Positions 36,204 through 44,869 of a stretch of 64,000 nucleotides of DNA are shown one piece after another; within the stretch, counting starts at the first letter, position 1; the number at the start of each line of letters is the position of its first letter. A program made the translations under genes and the position numbers. Source of the stretch: Rhodothalassiaceae bacterium (GTDB taxonomy: Bacteria > Pseudomonadota > Alphaproteobacteria > Sphingomonadales > Rhodothalassiaceae); the NCBI GenBank assembly GCA_026004935.1, contig BPKC01000001.1, forward strand, positions 248,001 to 312,000, in the 5' to 3' direction. The notes beneath the pieces are model-generated. The model was not told where the DNA came from, made no database searches, and worked only from the letters and a program-made list of their open reading frames with translations.

Positions 36204-37376
36204 ATGAACCCGCGCACGACGACGATTCTGGGATGGCTGACCCTCGTTGCGGTTCTCGTCGCGATCTGGCTCGTGCTCGGCGAGGAGCAGCCGCCGACCG
36301 AAAAACCCGGCAAGCTGTGGCCCGATCTCGCCGCCCGCATCAATGACGCGGCCGCGCTCGCCATCAGCCATGAGGGCCGCACGCTCCATCTCGAGCGCGA
36401 CGGCGGCATCTGGCGGATCCGCGAGAAGGAGGGATATCCCGCCGACGACACGAAGGTCCGACGGTTTCTCACGAGCCTCGTGCGCACCGAGATCCTGGCG
36501 CTGAAGACCCGGCGCAAGGAGGACTACGCCCGCCTCGACCTCGAGGGGCCGCAGGCCGCCCATGTCGTGGTCGCCGACGCCGGCGGCAAGGCGATCGTGG
36601 ACGCCTACATCGGCAAGCGGGAGTTCAAGTTCCGCGCCCGCCGCTTCGAGACCTTCCTGCGCAAGGCGGACGATCCGCAGGTCTATCTCGTCACCGGGAT
36701 CGAGGAGCCGAAGGCCGAGCCGAAGCCCTGGTATCCCGACTCGATTCTCGCGATCGACCTTTCGCGCATCGCCGCCATCCGCATCCGGCACGCGGACGGC
36801 GAGACGCTGACGATCTCGCGCGGGGCGCCCGGCGAGGACTTCAAGCTCGCCGAAATGGGCAAGGACGAGGTGTTCAAGGGCTACAGGCCGCTCGACCACA
36901 TCGCGAACGCCTTCTCCTATGTCGCGATCGAGGACGTGCGCCGCGACGACGGCGCCGCGGCCGGCGATCCCGTCGGCCGGGTGGAGATCGAGACCTTCGA
37001 CGGCCTCCTCGTTGCGATCGACGCCTTCCGCACGAAGGACGAGACGGAAGACCAGTGGTGGCGGATCCGGGCCCGGGCCGCGGAGGGCGCGGGACGGCAG
37101 GCGGATGCGGCCGCGGCGAAGGAAGGCGGGGCTGGTCCCGATCACGATGCGGCGGCGGAGAAGGACGGCGGGGCCGGCAAGGACGACGGCAAGAAGGAGG
37201 CCGAGGAACCCGATGCCGCCGCCGAGGCCGCGCGGCTTGAGCCGCTCACGGACCGCTGGCTGATCCGCATCCCGAAGCACGTCGGCGACGACATCTTCAG
37301 GCGCAAGGCGGCGCTCGTGACGAAGCCTGAGTCCCCGTCCGAAAAGGCTGCGGAAGAAGACGGCGCGGGCGGCTGA
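36204..37376 (+). CDS. DUF4340-type membrane-anchored protein of the Gld-like ABC set
   Basis: The protein has 390 residues from the ATG at 36204, preceded by GGAGGAAGG. One N-terminal helix (ILGWLTLVAVLVAIWLVLG) anchors it. The outer part contains LHLERDGGIWRIREKEGYPADDTKVRRFLTSLVRTEILALKTRRKEDYARLDLE, the repeated fold of DUF4340 proteins that always neighbour GldG-like genes. A Lys/Ala/Glu/Asp-rich linker lies near residues 295-345. It lies 76 bases after the GldG gene. Its function is not known beyond this association. Confidence 0.78.
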   Translation: MNPRTTTILGWLTLVAVLVAIWLVLGEEQPPTEKPGKLWPDLAARINDAAALAISHEGRTLHLERDGGIWRIREKEGYPADDTKVRRFLTSLVRTEILALKTRRKEDYARLDLEGPQAAHVVVADAGGKAIVDAYIGKREFKFRARRFETFLRKADDPQVYLVTGIEEPKAEPKPWYPDSILAIDLSRIAAIRIRHADGETLTISRGAPGEDFKLAEMGKDEVFKGYRPLDHIANAFSYVAIEDVRRDDGAAAGDPVGRVEIETFDGLLVAIDAFRTKDETEDQWWRIRARAAEGAGRQADAAAAKEGGAGPDHDAAAEKDGGAGKDDGKKEAEEPDAAAEAARLEPLTDRWLIRIPKHVGDDIFRRKAALVTKPESPSEKAAEEDGAGG

Positions 37377-37389
37377 GGGCCGCCGGGCT

Positions 37390-39504
37390 TCATCCGCTCT
37401 CGCAGGTCAGCCGCAGCAGCACCCGCGCGGGGCTCGTGCGGGTGAAGAAGCCGTCGGGCGCAACGGCGTTCTTGACCGTCGCGTCAAAGATGTTCTCGGC
37501 CGCAACCCGCAGCCGCCAGGCCGGCGCGATCGTCCAGGCGATCTCGGCGTCGATGGTGAGCGCGCGATCAAGCGGGAGACTCGCCCGGTCGTCCTCGAAG
37601 GCGCGGCCCTCGTAGCGGGCGGCGAGCGCGAGCGCGAGCCCGGCGCCCAGCTCCTGCCGCAGCCTTGCGCGCGCGCGCAGCCGCGGCGCCTGGGCCACGC
37701 GCCGGCCCTCGAGTTCCGGGGCGCCGGCCGGCGCGCGGGTGATGCGCTCGTCGCGGAAGACGCCGTCGAAGGACAGCGTGGTGCCGGCCGCCGGTGCGAC
37801 CTCCACGCCCCAGCCGATCCCGGCGATCCGGATGCGCGGGATGTTCCGCCGCGCGCGCAGGATGCCGTCCGCCGGGAGAAAGCCGACGCCCGGGAAGACC
37901 CCGGGGCCGAAGCCGATCGTGACATTGCCGATGCCGTCGAGGAGCCGGCCGAGGTGCCCGGCTAGCCGCCAGGTCAATCCGTCCCGGCCGCCGCTGAGCG
38001 CAAGCTGCAGCGCCTCGAGCCGCTCGGGCGCAAGGGCCGCATTGGCGAGCGTCGCCGTGTTGCCGACGCGGAAGGGCCGGAAGAGCTCGTTCGGCGTCGG
38101 CAGGCGCCAGCCGCGGCGCGCCGACAGATCGATGACCGCATCCCGACCGAGCGGCGCGCGCAGCGTCAGCCCGCCGGTCGCCACCGCCCCGCGGCGCGCC
38201 GCCGTCAGTCTCTCCTCGAGCAGGCGGCCCGAGGCGGCATCCGTGATCCGCTCGCGCCCTTCGCCGATCCGCCAGCCGTCGAGGCGCAGGACGGCCCCGA
38301 GCGTCCAGCCCGGCGCCGGCGCGAGCCGCGCATCAAGATAGCCGCCCATGCGCGTCGTCTCGCCGCCCGCGAACCGCGCGCGGGTGAAGCCGGCGCCGAG
38401 ATTGCGGAAACGCTCATGCGTCGCGCCCCGGCGCGTCTCGCCGTCGACGCCGAGGGCCAGCCGGAAGCCGGAGGCGCCCCGGGGCGTCCAGACGAGATCG
38501 AGATTGCCGCCGCTTGCGCGGCCCGGGACGCGGAACTGGTCGAGCACCGGCCGCGCGAGGCTGCGCGCGTCGTCGAGCACGGCGACGAAGCGGTTGCGGA
38601 ACAGGCGCCGGCGGTGGAAGGCCGCGGCGGTGATCTCGAGCCGGGGCCCGGGCGCGCCGGTGATGATGGCGGCCGTCTCGATGCCGCGGGTGGCGTTGTC
38701 GGCGCCGGCAAGCCCGTTCAGACGGTCCTCGTGAAAGCCGAGCGCCCGCAACTGCCAGCGCCAGCGGCGCGCGGCCCCGAGCGCGCCCGAGACCGCCGCC
38801 CCGCCGCCGGCGATGCGGGAATCCGCGCGCCGGTCGACCGGGCCTCTCAGGCGCTTCGGGACGGGATGGAAGCCGCCGCTGCGTGCGCCATGGCCGAAGG
38901 CGGCGAACGCAAGCCGGTCGCCGCCGGTTGCGGCGAAACCCGCGAGCGCGGCATCCTGCTGGCTGCCGCCGGCCGCCGAGAGCGCGAGGGCCGGCCGCGG
39001 GGCGGCGAGCCGCGTGCGCACGGCCACCACGCCGCCCTCGCCCGGGTCGCCGAAGGGCCCGGTGGCCGGCCCGGACGCGAGCGTCACCGATTCGACGGCA
39101 AGCGGCGGCAGCGCCGCCCAGGCCACCGCGCCCGTGAAGGGATCGTTGAAGGGGATGCCGTCCACGGTCACCAGCGCGCGGCTCGTCGCGTTCGGGCCCT
39201 TCACCAGAAGATGCGCGGTGGAGGTGGTGGGATGCGCGGTGCGCGAATCCATGCGCCGGAAGGCGGAAAAGCCCGGTGCATCCCGCAGCGCCTCGTCGAT
39301 CCCGAGGCCGCGGTTCAGCGCGTCGGCGGCGATCTCGACGGCGAAGGCGGAAGGGGCGGCCGCGGATCCGGCGCGCCGGGCGCTGATCACGATCTCCTCG
39401 ATCGCCGGCCCGTTCTCGCGCGGCGGCGTCTCGGCCAGGGCCGGCGCCATGACGAGCAGCGCGAGCGCCGCCGGCACCGCCGCCCGTTCCACGCGCCCTC
39501 CCAT
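37390..39504 (-). CDS. TonB-dependent outer-membrane receptor
   Basis: Read from ATG 39504, the precursor has 704 residues with a Sec signal peptide (AAVPAALALLVMAPALAE). A TonB-box-like EEIVISA and a plug domain follow (GLGIDEALRDAPGFSAFRR, NATSRALVTVDGIPFNDPFTG, VESVTLASGPATGPFGDPGEGGVVAVRTR). The rest is a 22-strand-type barrel ending in VLLRLTCESG; the usual final aromatic residue is absent. WRLRVAAENIFDATVKNA is the typical penultimate region. The ligand is unknown. It starts seven bases after the sorbosone dehydrogenase-like gene, suggesting an operon for a sugar-type or PQQ-linked substrate. Confidence 0.85.
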   Translation of the reverse strand: MGGRVERAAVPAALALLVMAPALAETPPRENGPAIEEIVISARRAGSAAAPSAFAVEIAADALNRGLGIDEALRDAPGFSAFRRMDSRTAHPTTSTAHLLVKGPNATSRALVTVDGIPFNDPFTGAVAWAALPPLAVESVTLASGPATGPFGDPGEGGVVAVRTRLAAPRPALALSAAGGSQQDAALAGFAATGGDRLAFAAFGHGARSGGFHPVPKRLRGPVDRRADSRIAGGGAAVSGALGAARRWRWQLRALGFHEDRLNGLAGADNATRGIETAAIITGAPGPRLEITAAAFHRRRLFRNRFVAVLDDARSLARPVLDQFRVPGRASGGNLDLVWTPRGASGFRLALGVDGETRRGATHERFRNLGAGFTRARFAGGETTRMGGYLDARLAPAPGWTLGAVLRLDGWRIGEGRERITDAASGRLLEERLTAARRGAVATGGLTLRAPLGRDAVIDLSARRGWRLPTPNELFRPFRVGNTATLANAALAPERLEALQLALSGGRDGLTWRLAGHLGRLLDGIGNVTIGFGPGVFPGVGFLPADGILRARRNIPRIRIAGIGWGVEVAPAAGTTLSFDGVFRDERITRAPAGAPELEGRRVAQAPRLRARARLRQELGAGLALALAARYEGRAFEDDRASLPLDRALTIDAEIAWTIAPAWRLRVAAENIFDATVKNAVAPDGFFTRTSPARVLLRLTCESG

Positions 39505-39511
39505 GCCGCCG

Positions 39512-40852
39512 TCAGGATCCCGTGTAGGTGATGCGCCAGATGCGCCCCGTCCTGTCCTCGCAGACATAAAGCGCCCCGTCCGGCCCGACGACGATCCCGC
39601 TCGGCCGGAAGGCGGCCTGGCGCGGCGAGGACAGCGGCTCGCGGCCCTTGAAGCCGTCGGCAAAGACGATCGGCCGGCCCGTCACCGCTCCCGTCGCGTT
39701 CATCGGCACGAAGGCGACGAGATAGCCTTCCTGCGGCAGCGGCGCGCGGTTCCAGGAGCCGTGAAAGACGATGAAGGCGCCATGGCGGAAGAAGGCGGGA
39801 AAGGCGTCGTGCTCATAGAAGGCGAGCGCCATCGGCGCCCAATGGCCCGGAAAGCCCACGAGCGGCTTCTCGTAGCGCGCGGCGTCGGGCGCCGGCGTGC
39901 GGCCGTCGCCGCCGTATTCCGGCGCCAGCATCCGCCGGTCGCGGATCTGGTCCCAGTAGGTATGGGGCCAGCCGTAGTCCGCCCCTTCCCGCGCGCGGTG
40001 GAATTCCTCCGCCGGCAGCTCGGCGCTTTCTTCGGGCGTGTAGTACTGCGGCCACAGGCTGTAGAGCTGGTCGCGGCCGTGGGTGGCGAAGAACAGCGCC
40101 CCGGCCGCCCGGTTCCAGGCGATGGCGAGCGCATTGCGGATGCCGGTGGCGTAACGCATGCCGTCGCGGCCATGGACCTGGCCGGGCCGCGCCGCATCGA
40201 AGCGCCAGATCCCGGCCTGGAGCCTGAGCTGCGGGCACGGCCGCATGCCGGGGCTGCCGGCGGTGCGCGTGCGCTCCTGACAGGCGTTCGAGGGCGCGCC
40301 CACCGTCACATACATGTTGCCCGCCTCATCGAAGGCCATCGGCTTGGTGGCGTGCTGGCCCTGGTCCGGAAAGCCGGTGACGATGGGCTCGAAGGGGCCG
40401 GCCGGTTCGATCCGGCCTTCGGCGAGCGGGGCGCGCAGGATGCGCGTATCCTCGCCGAAATAGAGATGGCCGTCGTGGATCGCGATCCCGGTGCCCGCGA
40501 CATCGCCGAAGTACCGAATGACATCCGCGCGGCCGTCGCCGTCCGTGTCCTTCAGCCCCACGATCCCGCCGCCCTCGACCCGGCGCGCCAGCGAGGCGTA
40601 GACGGTGCCGTCCGCGCGCGCGACGATGTGGCGCGTGCGGCCCAGGGCGTCGGCGAAGACGGTGGCGCGAAAGCCCTTCGGCACGCGGATGCCGGTTGCG
40701 GGATCCGTCACGCCGGTGGCGGCGCTGTAGGGCGTGCCGGGATCATTGGCCGGCGGCGGCTCCGCGCGCGCCGCCCCTGTCGCGACCAGCAAAAGCGCCA
40801 GGGCGGCCGCCCCGCCCCGCGCCGCAAGCCCCGCCGTCTTCCACCGCGTCAT
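39512..40852 (-). CDS. L-sorbosone dehydrogenase/PQQ-dependent sugar dehydrogenase-like beta-propeller protein
   Basis: The precursor has 446 residues from the ATG at 40852, with GGGGAGGTGAG upstream and a signal peptide (ALALLLVATGAARAE). Beta-propeller motifs typical of sorbosone dehydrogenases are IRVPKGFRATVFADAL, IVGLKDTDGDGRADV, HDGHLYFGEDTRIL, MAFDEAGNMYVTVG, GMRYATGIRNALAIAWN and GADYGWPHTYWDQIRDRR. GPDGALYVCEDRTGRIWRI is the last blade. The family oxidises sugars in the periplasm with PQQ. No PQQ synthesis genes are in the window, and the substrate is unproven. Confidence 0.83.
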   Translation of the reverse strand: MTRWKTAGLAARGGAAALALLLVATGAARAEPPPANDPGTPYSAATGVTDPATGIRVPKGFRATVFADALGRTRHIVARADGTVYASLARRVEGGGIVGLKDTDGDGRADVIRYFGDVAGTGIAIHDGHLYFGEDTRILRAPLAEGRIEPAGPFEPIVTGFPDQGQHATKPMAFDEAGNMYVTVGAPSNACQERTRTAGSPGMRPCPQLRLQAGIWRFDAARPGQVHGRDGMRYATGIRNALAIAWNRAAGALFFATHGRDQLYSLWPQYYTPEESAELPAEEFHRAREGADYGWPHTYWDQIRDRRMLAPEYGGDGRTPAPDAARYEKPLVGFPGHWAPMALAFYEHDAFPAFFRHGAFIVFHGSWNRAPLPQEGYLVAFVPMNATGAVTGRPIVFADGFKGREPLSSPRQAAFRPSGIVVGPDGALYVCEDRTGRIWRITYTGS

Positions 40853-40996
40853 CTCACCTCCCCTGCCTCGAGAAGCGCGCATCCGCGCGCGCCCGCACAA
40901 GTCGCACTATGACAGGCCGGCGCGGTGCCGAAAAGGGGCGAAGCCGCGGCCTTGCGACGAAGGTTGAGCGCGCCCCGGGGGCAACGCGCCGCGCGG

Positions 40997-41608
40997 TCAG
41001 GCCGGCCAGGTCCAGCGGCCGTCGCGGGCGAAGTTCTCGGAGGCGAAGCGCCAGTTGAGCCGGGTCTCCACCACCTGCTCCAGATACTCGGGCCGCCGGT
41101 TCTGGTGGTCCAGATAATAGGCGTGCTCCCACAGATCGATCACGAGAAGGGGCTTGACCGGCTGATCGGCCAGGGTGTCGCCGTCATGGGTCTCGGCGAC
41201 GGCGAGCCCGCCGCCGTCCGCCACCAGCCACACCCAGCCGCTCGCGAAATGGGCGGCGCCGCGCTCTTTCAGCGCCGTCTTCAGCGCCTCGAGCGAGCCG
41301 AAGGAATCCGTGATCGCGCGCTGAAGCTCGGCCGACGGCGCGCCCGGCTCGGGGCTCAGCGAATGCCAGTAGAAGCCGTGGTTCCAGCTCTGGGCCGCAT
41401 TGTTGAACAGCCCCCGGTTCTTCCCGCGCGCCGCCGCGATCACCTCCTCCAGCGACCGGCCGGCAAGCCCCGCCTTGTCGGCCAGCGCATTCGTCTTGTC
41501 GATGTAGGCCCGGTGGTGCTTGCCATGGTGGAAGGAAAGCGTGCGCGCCGAAATCGCCGGCGCGAGCGCTTCGGCGTCATAGGGAAGGGGGATGAGCTGA
41601 AACGTCAT
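40997..41608 (-). CDS. Superoxide dismutase (Fe/Mn)
   Basis: The 203-residue protein begins FQLIPLPYDAEALAPAISARTLSFHHGKHHRAYIDKTNAL, with the first metal His in FHHGKHH. QSWNHGFYWHSL gives the second His, and VIDLWEHAYYLDHQNRR the Asp and third His of the DxWEHAYY motif. FNNAAQSWNHGFYW is closer to iron-type enzymes. It dismutates superoxide in the cytosol. It is monocistronic and divergent from the nitroreductase gene. Confidence 0.95.
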   Translation of the reverse strand: MTFQLIPLPYDAEALAPAISARTLSFHHGKHHRAYIDKTNALADKAGLAGRSLEEVIAAARGKNRGLFNNAAQSWNHGFYWHSLSPEPGAPSAELQRAITDSFGSLEALKTALKERGAAHFASGWVWLVADGGGLAVAETHDGDTLADQPVKPLLVIDLWEHAYYLDHQNRRPEYLEQVVETRLNWRFASENFARDGRWTWPA

Positions 41609-41740
41609 GGGATCTCCTCAGGTCTTCTCCGGGTTGTCGGCTGCGATTTTGCGTGTGCGAAATCGGCGGCCGCGAACCGGACCGGCATCCCGCCGGGGAT
41701 GCCGCGTCCACGCGATCGATATTCATTTTATAACAGATAC

Positions 41741-41755
41741 TTGACCGTCCGTCAA
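41741..41755. promoter_or_regulatory. TTGAC-N5-GTCAA inverted repeat between sodB and the nitroreductase gene
   Basis: TTGAC (41741-41745) and GTCAA (41751-41755) form a short inverted repeat in the AT-richer centre of the 283-base divergent region 41609-41891. The spacing resembles TetR-family half-site layouts. Either arm could also serve as a -35 box. I see nothing else there. Confidence 0.35.
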
Positions 41756-41891
41756 ATGGGCGGTCCCGCGGCCGGGAGCCGGCCGGCCGGATTGTGCACT
41801 GCAGCATGCGCGCGGCTGCCGGCTCTTGCCTCGGCGTGCGCGAGGCGGCATGGGATCGGCGGACGGAACGAACGGCGGGAAGGGCCGCGCG

Positions 41892-42536
41892 ATGGCGGAA
41901 GACGTGCCGGCTGTGCTCAATCTGGCGAGCGAGGAGGGGCTGCGCGCCCTGCTCTCGCGCCGCTCGGTCAAGACCAGGGATCTCGGCGAGCCGGGCCCGC
42001 AAGGCGAGGCGCTCGCGCGGATTCTCGCGGCGGCGCGGCGGGTGCCGGACCACGGCAAGCTTGCGCCCTGGCGCTTCATCGTCGTCAGCGGCGAGGCGCG
42101 GGCGGCGCTGGGTGAAAGGCTCGCCGCCTGCCGGCGCGCCGAGGAGCCGGAGGGCGATCCGGCGGTGGCGAAGGGGCTCGAGGGCTTCTTCCTCGAGGCG
42201 CCGGTGGTGGTGATCCTGGTCTCCAGCCCCTCGAGCGCGCGTCCCATCCCCGAATGGGAGCAGCAGCTGTCCTGCGGGGCGGCGGGTTTCGCGCTGCTGG
42301 CCGCCGCGCACATGAGCGGGTTCGCCGGCCAGTGGCTGACGGGCTGGCCCGCCTATTCGCGGCTGTTCGCCGCGTGCCTGGGGCTCGCCCCGCGCGAGCG
42401 GATCGCCGGCTTCATCTTCCTCGGCACGGCGCGCCGCACGCCGTCCGAGCGCCCGCGCCCGGCGGAAGAGGAGGTCGTGCGCCATCTCGCCACCGCCGCC
42501 GACGTCGCCGCGCTCACGGGCGCAAAGGCCGGCTAG
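41892..42536 (+). CDS. Nitroreductase family protein
   Basis: The 214-residue protein starts at the ATG 41892 (MAEDVPAVLN). LLSRRSVKTRDLGEPGP is the FMN-binding Arg/Ser block, AARRVPDHGKLAPWRFIVVSG the second, and LSCGAAGFALLAAAHMSGFAGQWLTGWPAY with IAGFIFLGT the last. It resembles the YdjA-like subfamily of small nitroreductases. It probably reduces nitro compounds or quinones with NAD(P)H and FMN. The natural substrate is unknown. Confidence 0.87.
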   Translation: MAEDVPAVLNLASEEGLRALLSRRSVKTRDLGEPGPQGEALARILAAARRVPDHGKLAPWRFIVVSGEARAALGERLAACRRAEEPEGDPAVAKGLEGFFLEAPVVVILVSSPSSARPIPEWEQQLSCGAAGFALLAAAHMSGFAGQWLTGWPAYSRLFAACLGLAPRERIAGFIFLGTARRTPSERPRPAEEEVVRHLATAADVAALTGAKAG

Positions 42537-42587
42537 CGGGCGCACGGGCGGCGACGGCGGTTTCACGGTCCCCGCGCAGCGGCTCGG

Positions 42588-42608
42588 CCGGCTCGACCGG
42601 CGGGTCCA
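42588..42608 (+). repeat. REP-like repeat unit, copy shared with 60731-60751
   Basis: The 21 bases 42588-42608 are identical to 60731-60751. The unit is the CCGGC...GACCGGCGGGTCC palindrome-type element. It is followed by CTCGTCATCCCG, also common in intergenic repeats of alphaproteobacteria. It lies between the nitroreductase gene and the lower-GC HD/YwgA pair. Confidence 0.55.
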
Positions 42609-42761
42609 CTCTCCTTCCCTCGTCATCCCGCACGTCCGTCGTGTGCGATGCCAGCCGGCCAAGAGAGCGGGACCCGCAACCATGCCGACTTTACAACCGC
42701 TGGCGTCAGCTGCTTTCATGAGCTCGGGTGCAACCGGGGCCGAAGGCCGGGAGGTGAGCGG

Positions 42762-44156
42762 ATGGCCTACGTCAACGCCGTCAAAGCCGTCCACGAGATC
42801 CGTGATCCGATCCATGTCTTCGTCAAGCTCGACGCGCAGGAGCGCGCCGTCGTGGATTCCCGCTTCTTCCAGCGTCTGCGCCACATCCACCAGCTGGCGC
42901 TGACCTATCTCGTCTATCCGGGCGCCACCCACAAGCGCTTCGAGCACTCGCTGGGCGTGATGGAGCTTGCGGGCCGCGTCTTCGACGTGATCACGAATCC
43001 GGACAATGTGACGGATGAGATCAGAAAGCAGCTGGATCCTCTGAAGAACGCTTCCGAAGCCGATCGCAGCCGGTGGCGCCGCACACTCCGGCTGGCCGCG
43101 CTCTGTCACGACATTGGCCACCTGCCGTTTTCCCATGCGGCGGAAAAGGAGCTTCTCCCTGAGGGGTGGGATCATGAAAGGCTGTCATATGAAGTCATCA
43201 TGCACCCCGACATGCAGGCCATCTGGAGAGAAATGAGCCTCTATCCGGAGGATATCGCCAAGCTTGCGCTGGGGCGGAAGAAGGGAGAGCGGCTCGGTCT
43301 TGAATTCTCGCCCTGGGAGGAAATCCTCTCCGAGATCATCGTCGGGGACGCCTTCGGTGTCGATCGGATGGACTATCTTCTGCGCGACTCCCACCATCTG
43401 GGAGTCGCCTACGGACGGTTCGATCATTACCGGCTGATCGATACGCTGCGCATTCTCCCGAAGAGGGAACAGGGCAGCGAAGACCGCCCGCCCGTACCGG
43501 TTCTCGGTGTGGAGGAAGGCGGGCTGCAATCGGCCGAGGCCCTGCTGCTCGCGCGCTATTTCATGTATTCACAGGTCTATTTCCACCCCGTACGGCGCAT
43601 CTACGACATCCATCTGAAGGATTTCCTGACGGAATGGCTCCCGAACGGACAGTTCCCGACGGATCTGGACAAGCTTGTGACCTTGACCGACAACGAGGTG
43701 CTGAGCGGGCTTCTGGCCAGCGCGCGAAAGGGGTGCCGCAAGGGCCATGTGCATGCCAAGCGAATCCGCGAACGACAGCACTTCAAGGTTCTTTACGAGC
43801 GGAATCCAACAGATGTAGAGAGGAACGAGGACGCGGGTGCTGCGGTCTATCGCGCCGCCGTGGAGAAATTCGGCGCCGAGCATGTCCGGCATGATTCCTA
43901 TCGGCAAAAGGGAGGCGTGTTTGATTTCCCCGTTCTCAGACGCAACGGGGAGGTGGTTTCCGCGCTTGCGCTCTCGGACACGCTCAAAAATTTGCCATTG
44001 GTGTCAGTGGATTATGTCTTCGTCAGCAGGGACAAATACGACGTGGCCTGCCGCTGGCTGAAGCGGGAGCATGACAGGATCATCGAAAAGGGCGTGGAGG
44101 AGGAGGACGATGAAACGGCTACAGAAGGCGGCAGTGCTGACCAGGCTGATCGATGA
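42762..44156 (+). CDS. HD-domain phosphohydrolase, SAMHD1/YwfO-like (probable dNTP triphosphohydrolase)
   Basis: The protein has 464 residues from the ATG at 42762, with GGGAGGTGAG upstream. The metal site of SAMHD1-like enzymes is complete: H62 in FEHSLGVMELAG, H116-D117 in LCHDIGHLPFSH, and D201 in GVDRMDYLLRDSHHLG. The entry motif VHEIRDPIHVFV with FQRLRHIHQLALTYLVYPGATHKRFEHSLG is characteristic of YwfO-type proteins. These cleave dNTPs or related nucleotides. The gene and its partner are visibly AT-richer than the neighbours: 43981-44040 has 27 G+C of 60. The stop lies 47 bases inside the YwgA-like gene. The pair is likely horizontally acquired and possibly defensive (inference). Confidence 0.85.
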   Translation: MAYVNAVKAVHEIRDPIHVFVKLDAQERAVVDSRFFQRLRHIHQLALTYLVYPGATHKRFEHSLGVMELAGRVFDVITNPDNVTDEIRKQLDPLKNASEADRSRWRRTLRLAALCHDIGHLPFSHAAEKELLPEGWDHERLSYEVIMHPDMQAIWREMSLYPEDIAKLALGRKKGERLGLEFSPWEEILSEIIVGDAFGVDRMDYLLRDSHHLGVAYGRFDHYRLIDTLRILPKREQGSEDRPPVPVLGVEEGGLQSAEALLLARYFMYSQVYFHPVRRIYDIHLKDFLTEWLPNGQFPTDLDKLVTLTDNEVLSGLLASARKGCRKGHVHAKRIRERQHFKVLYERNPTDVERNEDAGAAVYRAAVEKFGAEHVRHDSYRQKGGVFDFPVLRRNGEVVSALALSDTLKNLPLVSVDYVFVSRDKYDVACRWLKREHDRIIEKGVEEEDDETATEGGSADQADR

Positions 44157-44673
44157 GCTGCGGCGGCGCGGAAGCTGGGCGGGCGAGACTCATGTTCAGA
44201 AGGCTGGCTATCTTCTGCAGGAGGTGACGGGTGTTCCGCTGGGCTATGACTTCGTGCTCTATCACTATGGCCCGTTTTCCTTCGATCTGAGAGACGAGCT
44301 CACCGCCCTGCGTGCGGATGGACTGGTCACGCTCGAACCGCATCTCAACTACGGCCCGAAGCTGGCCACGACCCCGCAGGCGGAAAAGCTGCAAAAAAAC
44401 TTCGAGCGCACGCTCGCACGCTACGGTCCCGCTATCGCGTTTGTGGCTGGGAAGCTCGGCAGCAGCGGCGTCTATGAACTGGAGAAGCTGGCCACGGCGC
44501 TGCATGTCACGAAGGAACTGGGCGAGGACGCGTCCGTGGAGGACCGTGCCAAAAGACTCACCGAAATCAAACCGCATATCAATCTGCAAGAAGCGCTTAA
44601 AGCCGTCCGCAGGATCGATCGGTTCCGCACAGACGCACGCCAAATCGCCGCTCGCAGGGAAGCCGTTCATTAG
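44110..44673 (+). CDS. YwgA-like protein paired with the HD phosphohydrolase
   Basis: Reading from the ATG at 44110, which has AGGAGG directly upstream, gives 187 residues. THVQKAGYLLQEVTGVPLGYDFVLYHYGPFSFDLRDELTALRADGLV is the core of the YwgA family, related to the Panacea/SocA antitoxin-like fold. The C-terminal half is helical and basic. In Bacillus subtilis ywfO (HD) and ywgA are also neighbours, so the pairing is conserved across phyla. The 47-base overlap with the HD gene suggests coupled translation. A role as regulator or antitoxin of the HD enzyme is plausible but unproven. Confidence 0.75.
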   Translation: MKRLQKAAVLTRLIDELRRRGSWAGETHVQKAGYLLQEVTGVPLGYDFVLYHYGPFSFDLRDELTALRADGLVTLEPHLNYGPKLATTPQAEKLQKNFERTLARYGPAIAFVAGKLGSSGVYELEKLATALHVTKELGEDASVEDRAKRLTEIKPHINLQEALKAVRRIDRFRTDARQIAARREAVH

Positions 44674-44748
44674 ACCTCGGTGCACCAGCTTCGTTGCGGC
44701 CTGCGGATGCCGGGCGATCGTCCTTGGGTCGGCTTGGGCCTCCGCCTT

Positions 44749-44764
44749 GAAATCGCTCGATTTC
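44749..44764. terminator. Small hairpin behind the HD/YwgA pair
   Basis: GAAATC (44749-44754) pairs with GATTTC (44759-44764) around GCTC. It lies 75 bases after the YwgA-like stop and before hpnH. No T-run follows, so it is a weak terminator candidate only. Confidence 0.3.
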
Positions 44765-44869
44765 GGCGCAAGGGTCCGTTAAGAGAGGGGCGGCGGCGCG
44801 GGCCGCCAGCCGCGGGCGCGGCGGCGGGAGACCGCCCCCGGCGGGAGCGAACGCGAAGGGAAGGCGTCC

